This document shows, piece by piece, positions 46,746 through 55,142 of a DNA stretch of 64,000 bases (its first letter is position 1; each line of letters opens with the position of its first letter). This DNA comes from Alphaproteobacteria bacterium 46_93_T64. Lineage in GTDB: Bacteria; Pseudomonadota; Alphaproteobacteria; Sneathiellales; Sneathiellaceae. The stretch covers positions 186,001-250,000 of the forward strand of contig MAAN01000011.1 of assembly GCA_002163135.1 (NCBI GenBank). Reading direction: 5' to 3'. The notes under the pieces were generated by a model. It was given only the letters and a program-made list of their open reading frames with translations, was not told the DNA's origin and ran no database searches. The translations under genes were made by a program, and so were the position numbers.

Positions 46746-47429
46746 CTACACCTCAATGATGGCATGCCTTGGTTCACTACTCCAATTCCCCCAACCAGGG
46801 TTTACTAGATTAACCCCATTTACCTTATCAGTATTCGAAACAGGAATATGTATATGTCCGGACAACAAGTAAGTAGGTTTTAACAAACCCGTTTGTAATG
46901 ATCTCCGAAGTTTCGGGCATCCGTAATCACCAAACTGACCAATTGATACTTTGGTTTTTGCTGGAGGAACATGACATAATAAGACGTCACATTCCTGAAA
47001 CTTGTAATGGTCTTCCCCTTGATAAGGCATGCAGCCTATTTTCACACCATCCAAATCAACTATGGCACCGTCAGTATAAACTCCGGGCAAACCAATTTTT
47101 GACAGCCACGTTTCCTCCTGTGGCATTTCAGGCTGCGAAGAAAATTCCATATATTCTTCATCCTCTACAAAAAGCGCCTCAAGAGCTCCCATACTCAGAT
47201 CGGGCTCCAAGACATCATGATTGCCCGAGCACATGAACACTGGTTTCGGCAAATCTTCCAGCCAAGATAACATCCTTGCAATTTGTTTTTCTGGCGACCC
47301 TTCGTTTTCACCTGCCTCGCTCATAAAGTCACCGGTCAAACAAACAGCGTCGAAGTCACCAGCTCGTTTCGATATCCAGTTGAAAATTGACTTGTCGAAA
47401 TGAATATCTGTTACATGCAGAAATTGCAT
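46746..47429 (-). CDS. calcineurin-like metallophosphoesterase
   Basis: 227 aa. Metal-binding motifs of the family are all seen: VTDIHFD at the start, LTGDFMSEAG, CSGNHDV, DVLLCHVPP and LSGHIHIPVS. The ribosome site AGGAGGGG lies immediately before the ATG. Last gene of a four-gene minus-strand group with a 135-aa unknown, a PD-(D/E)XK protein and an MBL-fold hydrolase. Substrate is likely a nucleic acid end or nucleotide phosphodiester (inference from family). Confidence 0.88.
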   Translation of the reverse strand: MQFLHVTDIHFDKSIFNWISKRAGDFDAVCLTGDFMSEAGENEGSPEKQIARMLSWLEDLPKPVFMCSGNHDVLEPDLSMGALEALFVEDEEYMEFSSQPEMPQEETWLSKIGLPGVYTDGAIVDLDGVKIGCMPYQGEDHYKFQECDVLLCHVPPAKTKVSIGQFGDYGCPKLRRSLQTGLLKPTYLLSGHIHIPVSNTDKVNGVNLVNPGWGNWSSEPRHAIIEV

Positions 47430-47460
47430 AGCCCCTCCTCACAAAAAAATTCAAGAGGCC

Positions 47461-47868
47461 TTAGCCTTGTTTGAATATTACGTCCTCAAGCGGTACTCGA
47501 AATTCACTTAGAATTTTTTCTTTTAAGTCAGGGTATTCAACAAAATACTCATTACGTGTGAACACATAATACTTTTGATTTTCTTTAGCGAAATCGATAT
47601 AGCCTCTTGGGAAATCGGTAAATTCACGGTCCCTAATTTCAGGAATATCCTTCCTTAATCCCTCCCAATATCGGGATTGAGCGCTTTCTGTTTTTTGACC
47701 ATCTACAAATCCCTCACCTTCCCGAACTGGCATAGAGTTTACTAGAAGATTACCGCTTGGAAGCAACCACCAAACCCCTACCTCGGGGCTTCCAACCGCT
47801 ATTTGCGTTTTAATTCTCTCTTGCCGTTCCACGATAGGCTTAATGGGGATATTTCTCTGTGACTTCAT
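47461..47868 (-). CDS. hypothetical protein (135 aa)
   Basis: The ORF track opens at a TTG (47895), but the ATG at 47868 has AAGGA eight bases upstream and starts MKSQRNIPIKPIVERQERIK. A middle block VGVWWLLPSGNLLVNSMPVREGEGFVDG and a C-terminal block RGYIDFAKENQKYYVFTRNEY look well folded. Not recognised. Lies 31 bp before the phosphoesterase and after the nuclease-like gene, so is part of the same transcript. Confidence 0.6.
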   Translation of the reverse strand: MKSQRNIPIKPIVERQERIKTQIAVGSPEVGVWWLLPSGNLLVNSMPVREGEGFVDGQKTESAQSRYWEGLRKDIPEIRDREFTDFPRGYIDFAKENQKYYVFTRNEYFVEYPDLKEKILSEFRVPLEDVIFKQG

Positions 47869-47943
47869 GCCAGAAATCCTTTGCTCTAAGTTCAACGCGC
47901 CAGCATTTTAAAAGAATGAGAGGGAAAGTGAAGTTAGGTGACT

Positions 47944-48897
47944 TTACGGCATATTCCATGAGGCGGCCTCACAAAGAAGCGAGCCAAAACCAGAGCTAAC
48001 CTCATTGCTACTCTCTGAAAAATGAAATCGCCCATCGACACATAGCGTACTGCTTTTTGTCCATATTTTATTCTTCCCATTCAATTCATTCAGTGCAGGC
48101 TGAAGCCAAATATCTCCATTTTTTGTTGACTTTTGATTATCCATAGGCATATCACCTGGATCATCAACTATAAGAAGGGCAACAGGCCTCACCACCCCCT
48201 CAGGCATCGGGATTTGAGTGTCAAATAGCTCGTTTACTAGAGAAATTGAATTCTTGTATGCCTTAACTATTTGGTTTTCTCTACACTTCAGTTGAGCATT
48301 ATATTTTCCAACTTGACTAATTACTTCTGGCTTTCCAATTGCGCTTCTCACACGACTATCCCGTCGGCGTTTAACTTCGACAAAAAACAATTTTTTGTTC
48401 GGCATCAGAAAGACGAGATCTATGCGATCACTTCTTCTTCCTTCTTCGTGATCGAGTGAATAGAAAGTTGCCTCAACATCGATGAGAAGAGGTTTTTTCC
48501 CATCGAATTTGTTAGCGATGGCTGAAAAATTCCTAAACAATTTAGAGATTTGAAAATTTTCTCTTGATGCTTTCCCTTTCAACTGACATCTCTGCTTAAT
48601 TGCAATGAAATTTCGATCTATGTCATCAGCAGGCACTAAAATTTCACCACTTTTTGGTGAAGCCTCACCTTTAGAAGGAAAATAAGCATCATTCATTCGA
48701 TAACTCTTCGAGTTTCTACTGAAAGGCCGTGATCCAGCAAAATAGAAGTCGAGTTTATTTTCTCTGAAAGCCGCAAAAAACTCTCCACCTCGAGTGGCTG
48801 GTTTCAAGTTTTTCCGAAAAAAAATGCAATCCTTCATATTATCGAGAGAAGCAAACTTTCTTAAAAACTCTCTTTTTATTCCAATTCCATTTGTCAT
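47944..48897 (-). CDS. PD-(D/E)XK nuclease-like protein
   Basis: 317 aa. AGGAG nine bases before the ATG. The stretch SDRIDLVFLMPNKKLFFVEVKRRRDSR has the Asp and the ExK of a PD-(D/E)XK nuclease core (near residues 160-180), preceded by LLIDVEATFYSLDHEEG and followed by a predicted helix VISQVGKYNAQLKC. N-terminal half unrecognised. Second in a putative operon headed by the MBL-fold enzyme. Likely cleaves DNA; target unknown. Confidence 0.65.
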   Translation of the reverse strand: MTNGIGIKREFLRKFASLDNMKDCIFFRKNLKPATRGGEFFAAFRENKLDFYFAGSRPFSRNSKSYRMNDAYFPSKGEASPKSGEILVPADDIDRNFIAIKQRCQLKGKASRENFQISKLFRNFSAIANKFDGKKPLLIDVEATFYSLDHEEGRRSDRIDLVFLMPNKKLFFVEVKRRRDSRVRSAIGKPEVISQVGKYNAQLKCRENQIVKAYKNSISLVNELFDTQIPMPEGVVRPVALLIVDDPGDMPMDNQKSTKNGDIWLQPALNELNGKNKIWTKSSTLCVDGRFHFSESSNEVSSGFGSLLCEAASWNMP

Positions 48898-48964
48898 GAG
48901 TATATACTCCTAAATTCAGCTACTTAGACGGTATTGATTAATCTGAATTTGCTACTCGCAAGTG

Positions 48965-50215
48965 CTAAACAACCCACCATTCCACATCGCTTTTTTGTTT
49001 TACATTGTCGAAAAACTCTTCAAATCGATCCGTTTCAAAAGAGTGGATCGGTACAAGTTTTTTAGGCGCTAAAGCTTCTGAAAGACGCTTTAGGTCTTTG
49101 ACAGGAGCATGACCGGATGTGTGTATCTTTGACATAGGGATGCCCTTTTTCTTCAGCCATTTTTGAAACTTGATCATACGCTCTTCTTGCAGATATCCGC
49201 TCCACATTGAATAGGCGAAACGTGCGCCGTTTAGGCAGTCAGCAAACTCCAAATCCCTATACATCCAGGGACGCATGAGCATCACATATTTATCTGGGTT
49301 ACTTGAAAGATCTTCAGGATAGATGCGGTCAATATTGTGTCGCTTTAAATCTCCAAATAACTCGTTCTTTTTGATCTGAAGTCGTTGTGCATGGGGTGTA
49401 AATAAATTCACCCCTTCCCATGATGTTTGCGGAATTGTGTCGGCGCCTGTGGCCTCCAGAATGACGGCGGTATAGAGATCAATGACCAAATTTCGCCCTG
49501 TTCTTTTCGCCGCCCTATAAGTGGTCACAACTCGATCAATATTTTGGGCGCTGGTATAGATCAGATACAAACCTTCTGTTTGTTTGATATCTGCGACAAA
49601 CTTCTCTTCAAGATCACTTTCTGTTGGAAAACCAAGTTCCGTATTGGTTCGGCCAATTGTTGTTCCCTCCATCAACAACAGATCTATATCTTTGGGAGGA
49701 TTGCGTACCAATCGTTCAAACAATTGTTGTTTACGTCCGTGGGCCCTAAAATCACCAGAATAAAACAGCCTCTTTCCATTTGCTTCAATAAGAAGTGAGT
49801 ATGCATCAAAAGCGGAGTGATCGACCAAATAGGGCGTGATCTTGAAAGGACCAATTTCAAATGATTTTTGGTTTTCAAAATGAACAGTGTTGTCGAAGTA
49901 CTTTCCGTTCGGGACATACTTGCTCGCTGCCTTGAGAATGTTGTTGGCACTCTCCCCAATATAGACAGGAACATCATTGGGTAGAAGATGGGCGAGGCCG
50001 AAATGATCTTGGTGAGGGTGAGAGATAACGACCCCCAGCAGATCTTCATCCGGTTCTCTAAATCCTTTGACTTCAGGCAAGAGATCTAGCTCGCTCGTGC
50101 TATCGTCAGCATCCAATGGCAATCCAACATCGAGAGCAATTCGTTTGCCTTCTGCTTCTAGTTCGATACAAGTTCCGCCAATTTGCTTGGTACCACGGTG
50201 AATATTAACGCGCAT
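48965..50215 (-). CDS. MBL-fold metallohydrolase (RNase J / beta-CASP-like)
   Basis: 416 aa from the ATG at 50215 (MRVNIHRGTKQIGGTCIELE), which has AGGGGGGA upstream; the track start at 50278 adds an unsupported leader. Zinc ligands are in VVISHPHQDHFG (HxHxDH), VDHSAF and LFYSGDFRAHG, with HTSGHAPVKDL near the end as in beta-CASP nucleases. Leads the group MBL / PD-(D/E)XK / unknown / metallophosphoesterase, so three of four products are predicted to hydrolyse phosphodiesters. Fits an RNA- or DNA-processing or defence role. Confidence 0.83.
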   Translation of the reverse strand: MRVNIHRGTKQIGGTCIELEAEGKRIALDVGLPLDADDSTSELDLLPEVKGFREPDEDLLGVVISHPHQDHFGLAHLLPNDVPVYIGESANNILKAASKYVPNGKYFDNTVHFENQKSFEIGPFKITPYLVDHSAFDAYSLLIEANGKRLFYSGDFRAHGRKQQLFERLVRNPPKDIDLLLMEGTTIGRTNTELGFPTESDLEEKFVADIKQTEGLYLIYTSAQNIDRVVTTYRAAKRTGRNLVIDLYTAVILEATGADTIPQTSWEGVNLFTPHAQRLQIKKNELFGDLKRHNIDRIYPEDLSSNPDKYVMLMRPWMYRDLEFADCLNGARFAYSMWSGYLQEERMIKFQKWLKKKGIPMSKIHTSGHAPVKDLKRLSEALAPKKLVPIHSFETDRFEEFFDNVKQKSDVEWWVV

Positions 50216-50332
50216 TCGATCCCCCCTATAAGATGAATAAAATGTAACCCCAAATTTATAGAACACACAACCTATCAAGTTGAATTAAAGAAACTACAAA
50301 TACATCCCCATGGCGATCTGCATTTCTGAACT

Positions 50333-50769
50333 TCAATATTTTTCTAATTCTGGATAGTCATAATGAAGGCTATCCAGCTCCTCTACTTCTGAAATTTATT
50401 CTGGAATTTTCTCACGCTTTATCGATTTTTCATAATGCTCGCCGGCCACCAAGCGGGTACATTTGCGTTCAAGAAAAAGTTTCGCCAACACCGCCCGTAC
50501 TGATGCTTGGTCACGTAGAAAATATGCAGATGCGCATGGAATAAATCCTTTATTCGTTATGCCGATCACACTGCCCCGTTGGACATCAGGATAGTCTTTG
50601 TTCCAAAATCATTGTTGGAGTTCTGACTATTGGGCCATGCATCAACATGGCAATGAGGACCATTATAAAACCCTTCAATCTTCTCAGCTTCAGAAAGAGG
50701 AACAGAAAAATCGTAAACGACATCTTTCCAGTACCACCAGTTTCCAATTCTTGGTTCAATATCTGTCAA
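50333..50769 (-). pseudogene. degraded gene with frameshift and nonsense mutation
   Basis: A TTG at 50769 opens LTDIEPRIGNWWYWKDVVYD and reads to SQNSNNDF; sense then continues only in another frame (WNKDYPDVQRGSVIGITNKG, then CASAYFLRDQASVRAVLAKL), as if one T were lost from the T4 run. After EKIPE a TAA follows, and the same frame resumes ISEVEELDSLHYDYPELEKY to a TGA at 50333. Upstream, the frame is closed by TAG without an ATG, so the N-terminus may be missing too. Product not recognised. Confidence 0.6.
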
Positions 50770-50861
50770 TTTCTCTCCATTGAGAATTACCTATTTTCTG
50801 TAAATACTAAACTGCTCTGAGATGTGAGAAACCTCACTCCTACAATAGAAGACAGATTGGA

Positions 50862-50878
50862 GTGTCAATTTCTGACAC
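50862..50878. promoter_or_regulatory. candidate operator of the WYL regulator at 50940
   Basis: GTGTCA-ATTTC-TGACAC, perfect 6-bp half-sites with a 5-bp spacer, ending 61 bp before the regulator start. Suits a dimeric WYL autoregulator; binding is inferred. Confidence 0.5.
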
Positions 50879-50939
50879 ACACTTTAAAATAAATGAAATT
50901 GATGCATTTAATTAAACTGTAGGTCGCACGGGGACACTA

Positions 50940-51935
50940 ATGCCAATAGAGAAAACCAAGGGTATATTAAAACTCACGCACCACTTACACACATTAAAAG
51001 TGGGGGCTTCCGTTGATGAAATTTCTGAAGAATACGGTATCAGCCGCCGAACCGCGTATCGCTGGTTAAATGAAATAAGAAACTCTGGTCTTTGGGAAGT
51101 AGAAACTGTTGAATATTCTGGTGAAAGTGGTGTTGTTCGATACAAAATTGTTTCGGCTAAAATGCCAACGTCACTAAATATCGGGCCCGATGAATTAGCT
51201 GATCTGGAAGTTGCTGTATCCAAATTCAAACAAGATAACCTTTTACCGCAAGCAAAACGTTTACAAGGATTACTAAATAAGGTGCAGGCGCTTATGGATG
51301 CTCCCACATTAACGAAGTCCACAGCTGACCTAGAAACACTTACCGAAGCAGAAGGGTTGGTAATGCGGGTTGGGCCACGGCCAAACATCAAGCCCTTGAT
51401 TATGGATGCATTGAGGAAAGCAATAAAAGCCTCTTCTGAAATCACAATCCGCTATCACAACAGAACACGAGGAACAACGAAAGACAGGCTCGTTAGGCCA
51501 TATGGTTTTATCCATGGTCATCGACATTACCTTGTTGGATTCCACATTCATGAAAAAGCCAACTGCGTCACCATGTTCAGAATACCGGATATCAAATCAG
51601 TAAAGCTGACAGATCGTATTTTTGTAAAGCCATCTGATTTCAATCTTCAAGAATTTACTGAAAGGTCGTTTGGCACATATCAGGAGGAGCCCTTCGATGT
51701 TGTGTGGAAGTTCTCTCACGAAGCCGCGGAGGCAGCAAAAGACTTTCAATTCCACCCCTCCCAAACATTGGACGAACAAATAGACGGCACTCTCGTCGTA
51801 AAATTTCGAGCAGGAGGCCTGTTGGAGATGGCATGGCACTTGTTCATGTGGGGAGATAAAGTTGAGGTTATTGAACCGTTAAAACTACGCGATATGATGG
51901 AAAACCATCGGCCAAACTGGGACGCGCTTCCATGA
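50940..51935 (+). CDS. WYL-domain transcriptional regulator (YafY/PafC-like)
   Basis: 331 aa. N-terminal winged helix with the HTH VDEISEEYGISRRTAYRWLNEI, a linker, then a WYL domain (ITIRYHNRTRGTTKDRLVRPYGFIHGHRHYLVGFH) and a C-terminal WCX-like region (FAERSFG to ENHRPNWD equivalents, here EFTERSFGTYQEEPFDVVWKF). WYL proteins sense nucleic acids or nucleotides and often control phage-defence loci. Here the target is probably itself or a neighbour through the palindrome upstream; no gene follows directly on the same strand for 700 bp. Confidence 0.85.
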   Translation: MPIEKTKGILKLTHHLHTLKVGASVDEISEEYGISRRTAYRWLNEIRNSGLWEVETVEYSGESGVVRYKIVSAKMPTSLNIGPDELADLEVAVSKFKQDNLLPQAKRLQGLLNKVQALMDAPTLTKSTADLETLTEAEGLVMRVGPRPNIKPLIMDALRKAIKASSEITIRYHNRTRGTTKDRLVRPYGFIHGHRHYLVGFHIHEKANCVTMFRIPDIKSVKLTDRIFVKPSDFNLQEFTERSFGTYQEEPFDVVWKFSHEAAEAAKDFQFHPSQTLDEQIDGTLVVKFRAGGLLEMAWHLFMWGDKVEVIEPLKLRDMMENHRPNWDALP

Positions 51936-52637
51936 ATTTGAGTGAATTTAATATTCTCGATTGGTGTGCATAATTCCGTTAGAGTAACAGCTATCAATGA
52001 GACAACATCCTCAAATTCGATATCGATAGGTATTACCAAAGGTTCGCTGGTAATATTAAATGGAACAAATAATTTAAATAGGTGTTCTCGGACGGAAGCT
52101 AGTCAAAGAGTGGATCTAAAAAAAGAAGGTATGGTTTCCACGTGAAGTTCCATCTGAGTGTATGTTCTTGGTAGTCAAAAACACGCTAAATTATTGAAAA
52201 CATTATAGTATCTGACGTGATCCAAACTTAAAAACTCTGCTTTCGGAGGGTGCCAGATAACGAGTTTCTGTAGTTTGCCAAAAATGCCATGACAATTGCT
52301 ATTGCAAACTAAACCATTGTAAAATAACCCAAACTTGTGGTCGATGGGCTTACTGAAAATTTGTTGCGTGTATCTTTAACGATGTGTTCGGGGTTGTTCG
52401 TGCCTTCCTAATGGACCGATTTATTCTTCCAGATAACGAGAGTAATATTCACGAACTTGAACTGAGTGACAAATCTTTCTGCGTCAAGGTGAGTTGCAAG
52501 GGCAAATTTAATATGCTGTTTTCTACTTTTTCTGAAAGAGTCGGCGTTCTTGTATGAAACTATTTGATGGGATGTAAAGGTAAATGTTACACTTTTAAAT
52601 TGTTCAATAATTCTGTTTATCTTGTGGGAGAGGAAAA
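51936..52637. other. gene-poor stretch
   Basis: 702 bp. A 67-codon GTG ORF on + (51942-52145) and an overlapping minus ORF both read moderately coherently, but neither has a ribosome site or known motif. Right end should carry the promoter of the HEPN gene. Confidence 0.35.
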
Positions 52638-53309
52638 ATGGAAACTCAAACAATGGAACTCAAATTTTCGGGCCTTAAAGCTAAACAGCGTGGAATTCGG
52701 GATACCTTTCCAACTGATCATGGCCTGCGTATTCACCGAGCTTTAAGTTGGCTAAATCGCGCCGAGCTCGCCGGTGAAGATTATGATGCCTCTTTTATTT
52801 TTTACTGGATCTCTTTCAACTCGGCCTATGCAGAAGATGCCGTTGGAGCCGTGAGCGGATCAGAACGCAGTGCGTTTGACGGCTATTTCCAAAAGATTAT
52901 TTCGTTAGACAATGATCAGCTCATCTATAGTGCTATATGGCAGAAATTTTCTGCTTCCATTAGACTGTTGCTTAACAACAAATACGTTTTTCAGCCATTT
53001 TGGAACCATCACAATCAGTTGGATGGGTATAGTGATTGGGAAGCACGTTTTGAAAAGAGTAAATACAAAACGAAAATTGCAATGCAGGAGAGAGACACAA
53101 AAATTATTCTAACTACATTGTTTGACAGGCTTTATGTTCTTAGAAATCAATTGGTGCATGGCGGTGCAACTTGGAATAGTTCGGTAAACCGTGATCAAGT
53201 TCGCGATGGCTCTCGGATACTTGGATTTCTTATCCCGCTATTTGTTGATCTAATGATGGACAATTCAAAGCTAAATTGGGGTGCTCCATATTATCCGGTT
53301 GTGGAATAG
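52638..53309 (+). CDS. HEPN-domain protein (Apea-like)
   Basis: 223 aa; GGGAGAGG just before the ATG. The HEPN RNase signature RxxxxH is present as RNQLVHGG near residue 170, preceded by the helix ILTTLFDRLYVL. The N-terminal helix SWLNRAELAGEDYDASFIFYWISFNSAYAE is typical of Apea-like HEPN proteins. Such proteins are often ribonucleases in toxin or defence systems; no partner antitoxin gene was recognised. AT-rich like its surroundings. Confidence 0.75.
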   Translation: METQTMELKFSGLKAKQRGIRDTFPTDHGLRIHRALSWLNRAELAGEDYDASFIFYWISFNSAYAEDAVGAVSGSERSAFDGYFQKIISLDNDQLIYSAIWQKFSASIRLLLNNKYVFQPFWNHHNQLDGYSDWEARFEKSKYKTKIAMQERDTKIILTTLFDRLYVLRNQLVHGGATWNSSVNRDQVRDGSRILGFLIPLFVDLMMDNSKLNWGAPYYPVVE

Positions 53310-53404
53310 CCCGGCTAAATAGATACGCTCAAACTGTTGAAACAAACCGAACGACTTCTGTGCTTTGCTATAATCAATACAATCATTTGAATATGAAAAA
53401 AATA

Positions 53405-53842
53405 TCATAGATCCCTATATTGTGATGTTTTATGTGCTTCAGCAATTCTAGCGCGAAGGACTGGAAGGTTCGTTAGATTCCCATTATTGAGATCGGTTAA
53501 GTTTTCAACCGAATAATTGTTTGTTGTTTTAGTCGATCCATGTGTGTCAGTTTTATTGATGATTTCAAAAACCACGTTTTCAAAGAAAATTTCGTTCCAT
53601 TTTCCTACGCCCGTTCGACTTAATGTTCGATAGAAGTAGCCGGGGTATCCACGTATTTGTTTTTTTGAATCTGTTAGTTTGTTCTCTAGTAAGGTTATCA
53701 GTTGCCTAAAAAAAGCTTCTGCTTCCTCTAGTTCATATTTATCAGATAACTTTATGGCATGTTTTTTAGCATGTTCTATTCCAATCTCTATTTCGTTAGC
53801 AGATTTATTTTTCCAACTTTCAAGTAATTTTTGATAATTCAT
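53405..53842 (-). CDS. hypothetical protein (145 aa)
   Basis: AGAGGTG six bases before the ATG supports it. Helical first half (EIEIGIEHAKKHAIKLSDKY, EEAEAFFRQLITLLENKL), then IRGYPGYFYRTLSRTGVGKW and a polar end. Soluble. Family not recognised. Same strand as the membrane protein at 54007 but separated by 164 bp. Confidence 0.55.
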   Translation of the reverse strand: MNYQKLLESWKNKSANEIEIGIEHAKKHAIKLSDKYELEEAEAFFRQLITLLENKLTDSKKQIRGYPGYFYRTLSRTGVGKWNEIFFENVVFEIINKTDTHGSTKTTNNYSVENLTDLNNGNLTNLPVLRARIAEAHKTSQYRDL

Positions 53843-54006
53843 TTATATCACCTCTTCGTATCCAGTAAGAGCGAGAGATTCATATCACCCGATCAAATTT
53901 TTATTATATAAATTGCCATTTTTTGTTGTTGTTGCACTTGGATCCAATTTAATTCGTGAGGGCGGAGCACTATCCGGTCGTAATATTTAAGTAAAACTTA
54001 GGATAA

Positions 54007-54648
54007 TCATCTGGAGCCAGCATCTGCAGTTGCAATTTTCGTGAGAAGTTCTTGCAAAACATTTAGAAATTTCTCATTAGGAGAAATTGTTCGTTTAATG
54101 ATATCTCCTCGCTGTTTTTCATAAGCATACCAGATTTCGACAATAACCTTTTCAATGGGCCACTCAATAGTCGATATTTCGTTTCTATTTTCTATTAGGC
54201 GGCAACCCTCAATAATTGCTTCTTTTCGTCTTTTCGTGTCGGATTTATGCCAGCTATCGATCGTTAGATCAGCTAAGGGGATATAGCTATTATCCAAGCC
54301 ATAATTTGCCTGTTTTTCTTTGTTGTCTTTAATAATGATAAAAGCAGCGATTCCCCCAGATATAAAGGAGGTTGCCATCAAAATAGAGGTAATTAATCCT
54401 GGAAATATATCGCTGAAAAACACCGCCAAAGTAAAACAGAAGATCGAAAGGAAAATTAGTCCGGAGCTGCCGGCTTCACCAATGTTTCTAAAAATCTTGA
54501 ATAAAATTATTAATCCAATAGTTCCGAAAACAAGTGCGATAATCAGACCAGTGCTTTCCCCGCCCCAGAACAAAGCAACCATTAGCCATAATATAGCCAG
54601 CCAGAATATTCCTAATGCCCAATTGGGTTTAAATGGTTCGTTGGACAT
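54007..54648 (-). CDS. hypothetical membrane protein (213 aa)
   Basis: GGGAGAG six bases before the ATG. Four membrane segments in the N-terminal half (WALGIFWLAILWLMVALFWGG, GLIIALVFGTIGLIILFKIF, GLIFLSIFCFTLAVFFSDIFPG, ILMATSFISGGIAAFIIIKD), then a soluble domain of ~95 residues ending LLTKIATADAGSR. Not recognised. Confidence 0.6.
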   Translation of the reverse strand: MSNEPFKPNWALGIFWLAILWLMVALFWGGESTGLIIALVFGTIGLIILFKIFRNIGEAGSSGLIFLSIFCFTLAVFFSDIFPGLITSILMATSFISGGIAAFIIIKDNKEKQANYGLDNSYIPLADLTIDSWHKSDTKRRKEAIIEGCRLIENRNEISTIEWPIEKVIVEIWYAYEKQRGDIIKRTISPNEKFLNVLQELLTKIATADAGSR

Positions 54649-54723
54649 TATTGCTCTCCCATCTAAGCTGGTGAAACAAGGGTTGTATTGCTACTGCTAC
54701 TAAAGCCTCTTAATTTTAGATGG

Positions 54724-55101
54724 CTATACCTCTTCGTTGAGATCTGTAATCATTTTTGGCCATGATTTGATCAGATCGAGATTTTCCCAAAACCAGTGTT
54801 TGAGCTCGTTTGCGAGCCGAATACCTTCGAGTATTTGGTCTAATTGTTCATTCGCCGATTTTTTGTTATCGATAGGAGGAGACTTCATATAGAGCGTCAG
54901 TCCGGAATTTCCTCCTTTGCGTGGATTTACTGTCGTAGCAAGATTGATAGGCGTTTCCAAAAGGTTTGTTGTGAATTTTTCAGTGGTCTTCTCATAATTA
55001 TTTCCCAGGAACCTAGGTTGATGCTCACACTAAGCTTGGCTGCTTTGGAGTGTATGACACACTTCGCAAAGACTATTGAATTCGTTTCGATAGTAGATAA
55101 T
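54724..55101 (-). pseudogene. amber-interrupted ORF of unknown function
   Basis: The track shows only a 78-codon ORF from a TTG at 54960. The same frame is open upstream to 55101 apart from one TAG at 55030-55032: FNSLCEVCHTLQSSQA, stop, CEHQPRFLGNNYEKTTEKF, then ETPINLATTVNPRKGGNS and finally LKHWFWENLDLIKSW. Neither part has a convincing start codon with a ribosome site. Most likely a decayed gene. Confidence 0.45.
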
Positions 55102-55142
55102 TTATTCTCGCTGTTGGGTAGGTTATTGGAAGCAGAAGAAAA

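Noticed and set aside
46603-46872. 89-codon plus-strand ORF
   Set aside because: Mostly antisense to the metallophosphoesterase; no ribosome site.
51746-52039. Minus-strand ORF overlapping the WYL gene end, coherent in its 5' part (VIPIDIEFEDVVSLIAVTL)
   Set aside because: No ribosome site or recognisable family, overlaps a real gene; kept only as a possible remnant.
52408-52653. 81-codon minus-strand ORF before the HEPN gene
   Set aside because: Start lies inside the HEPN gene and no motif or ribosome site supports it.
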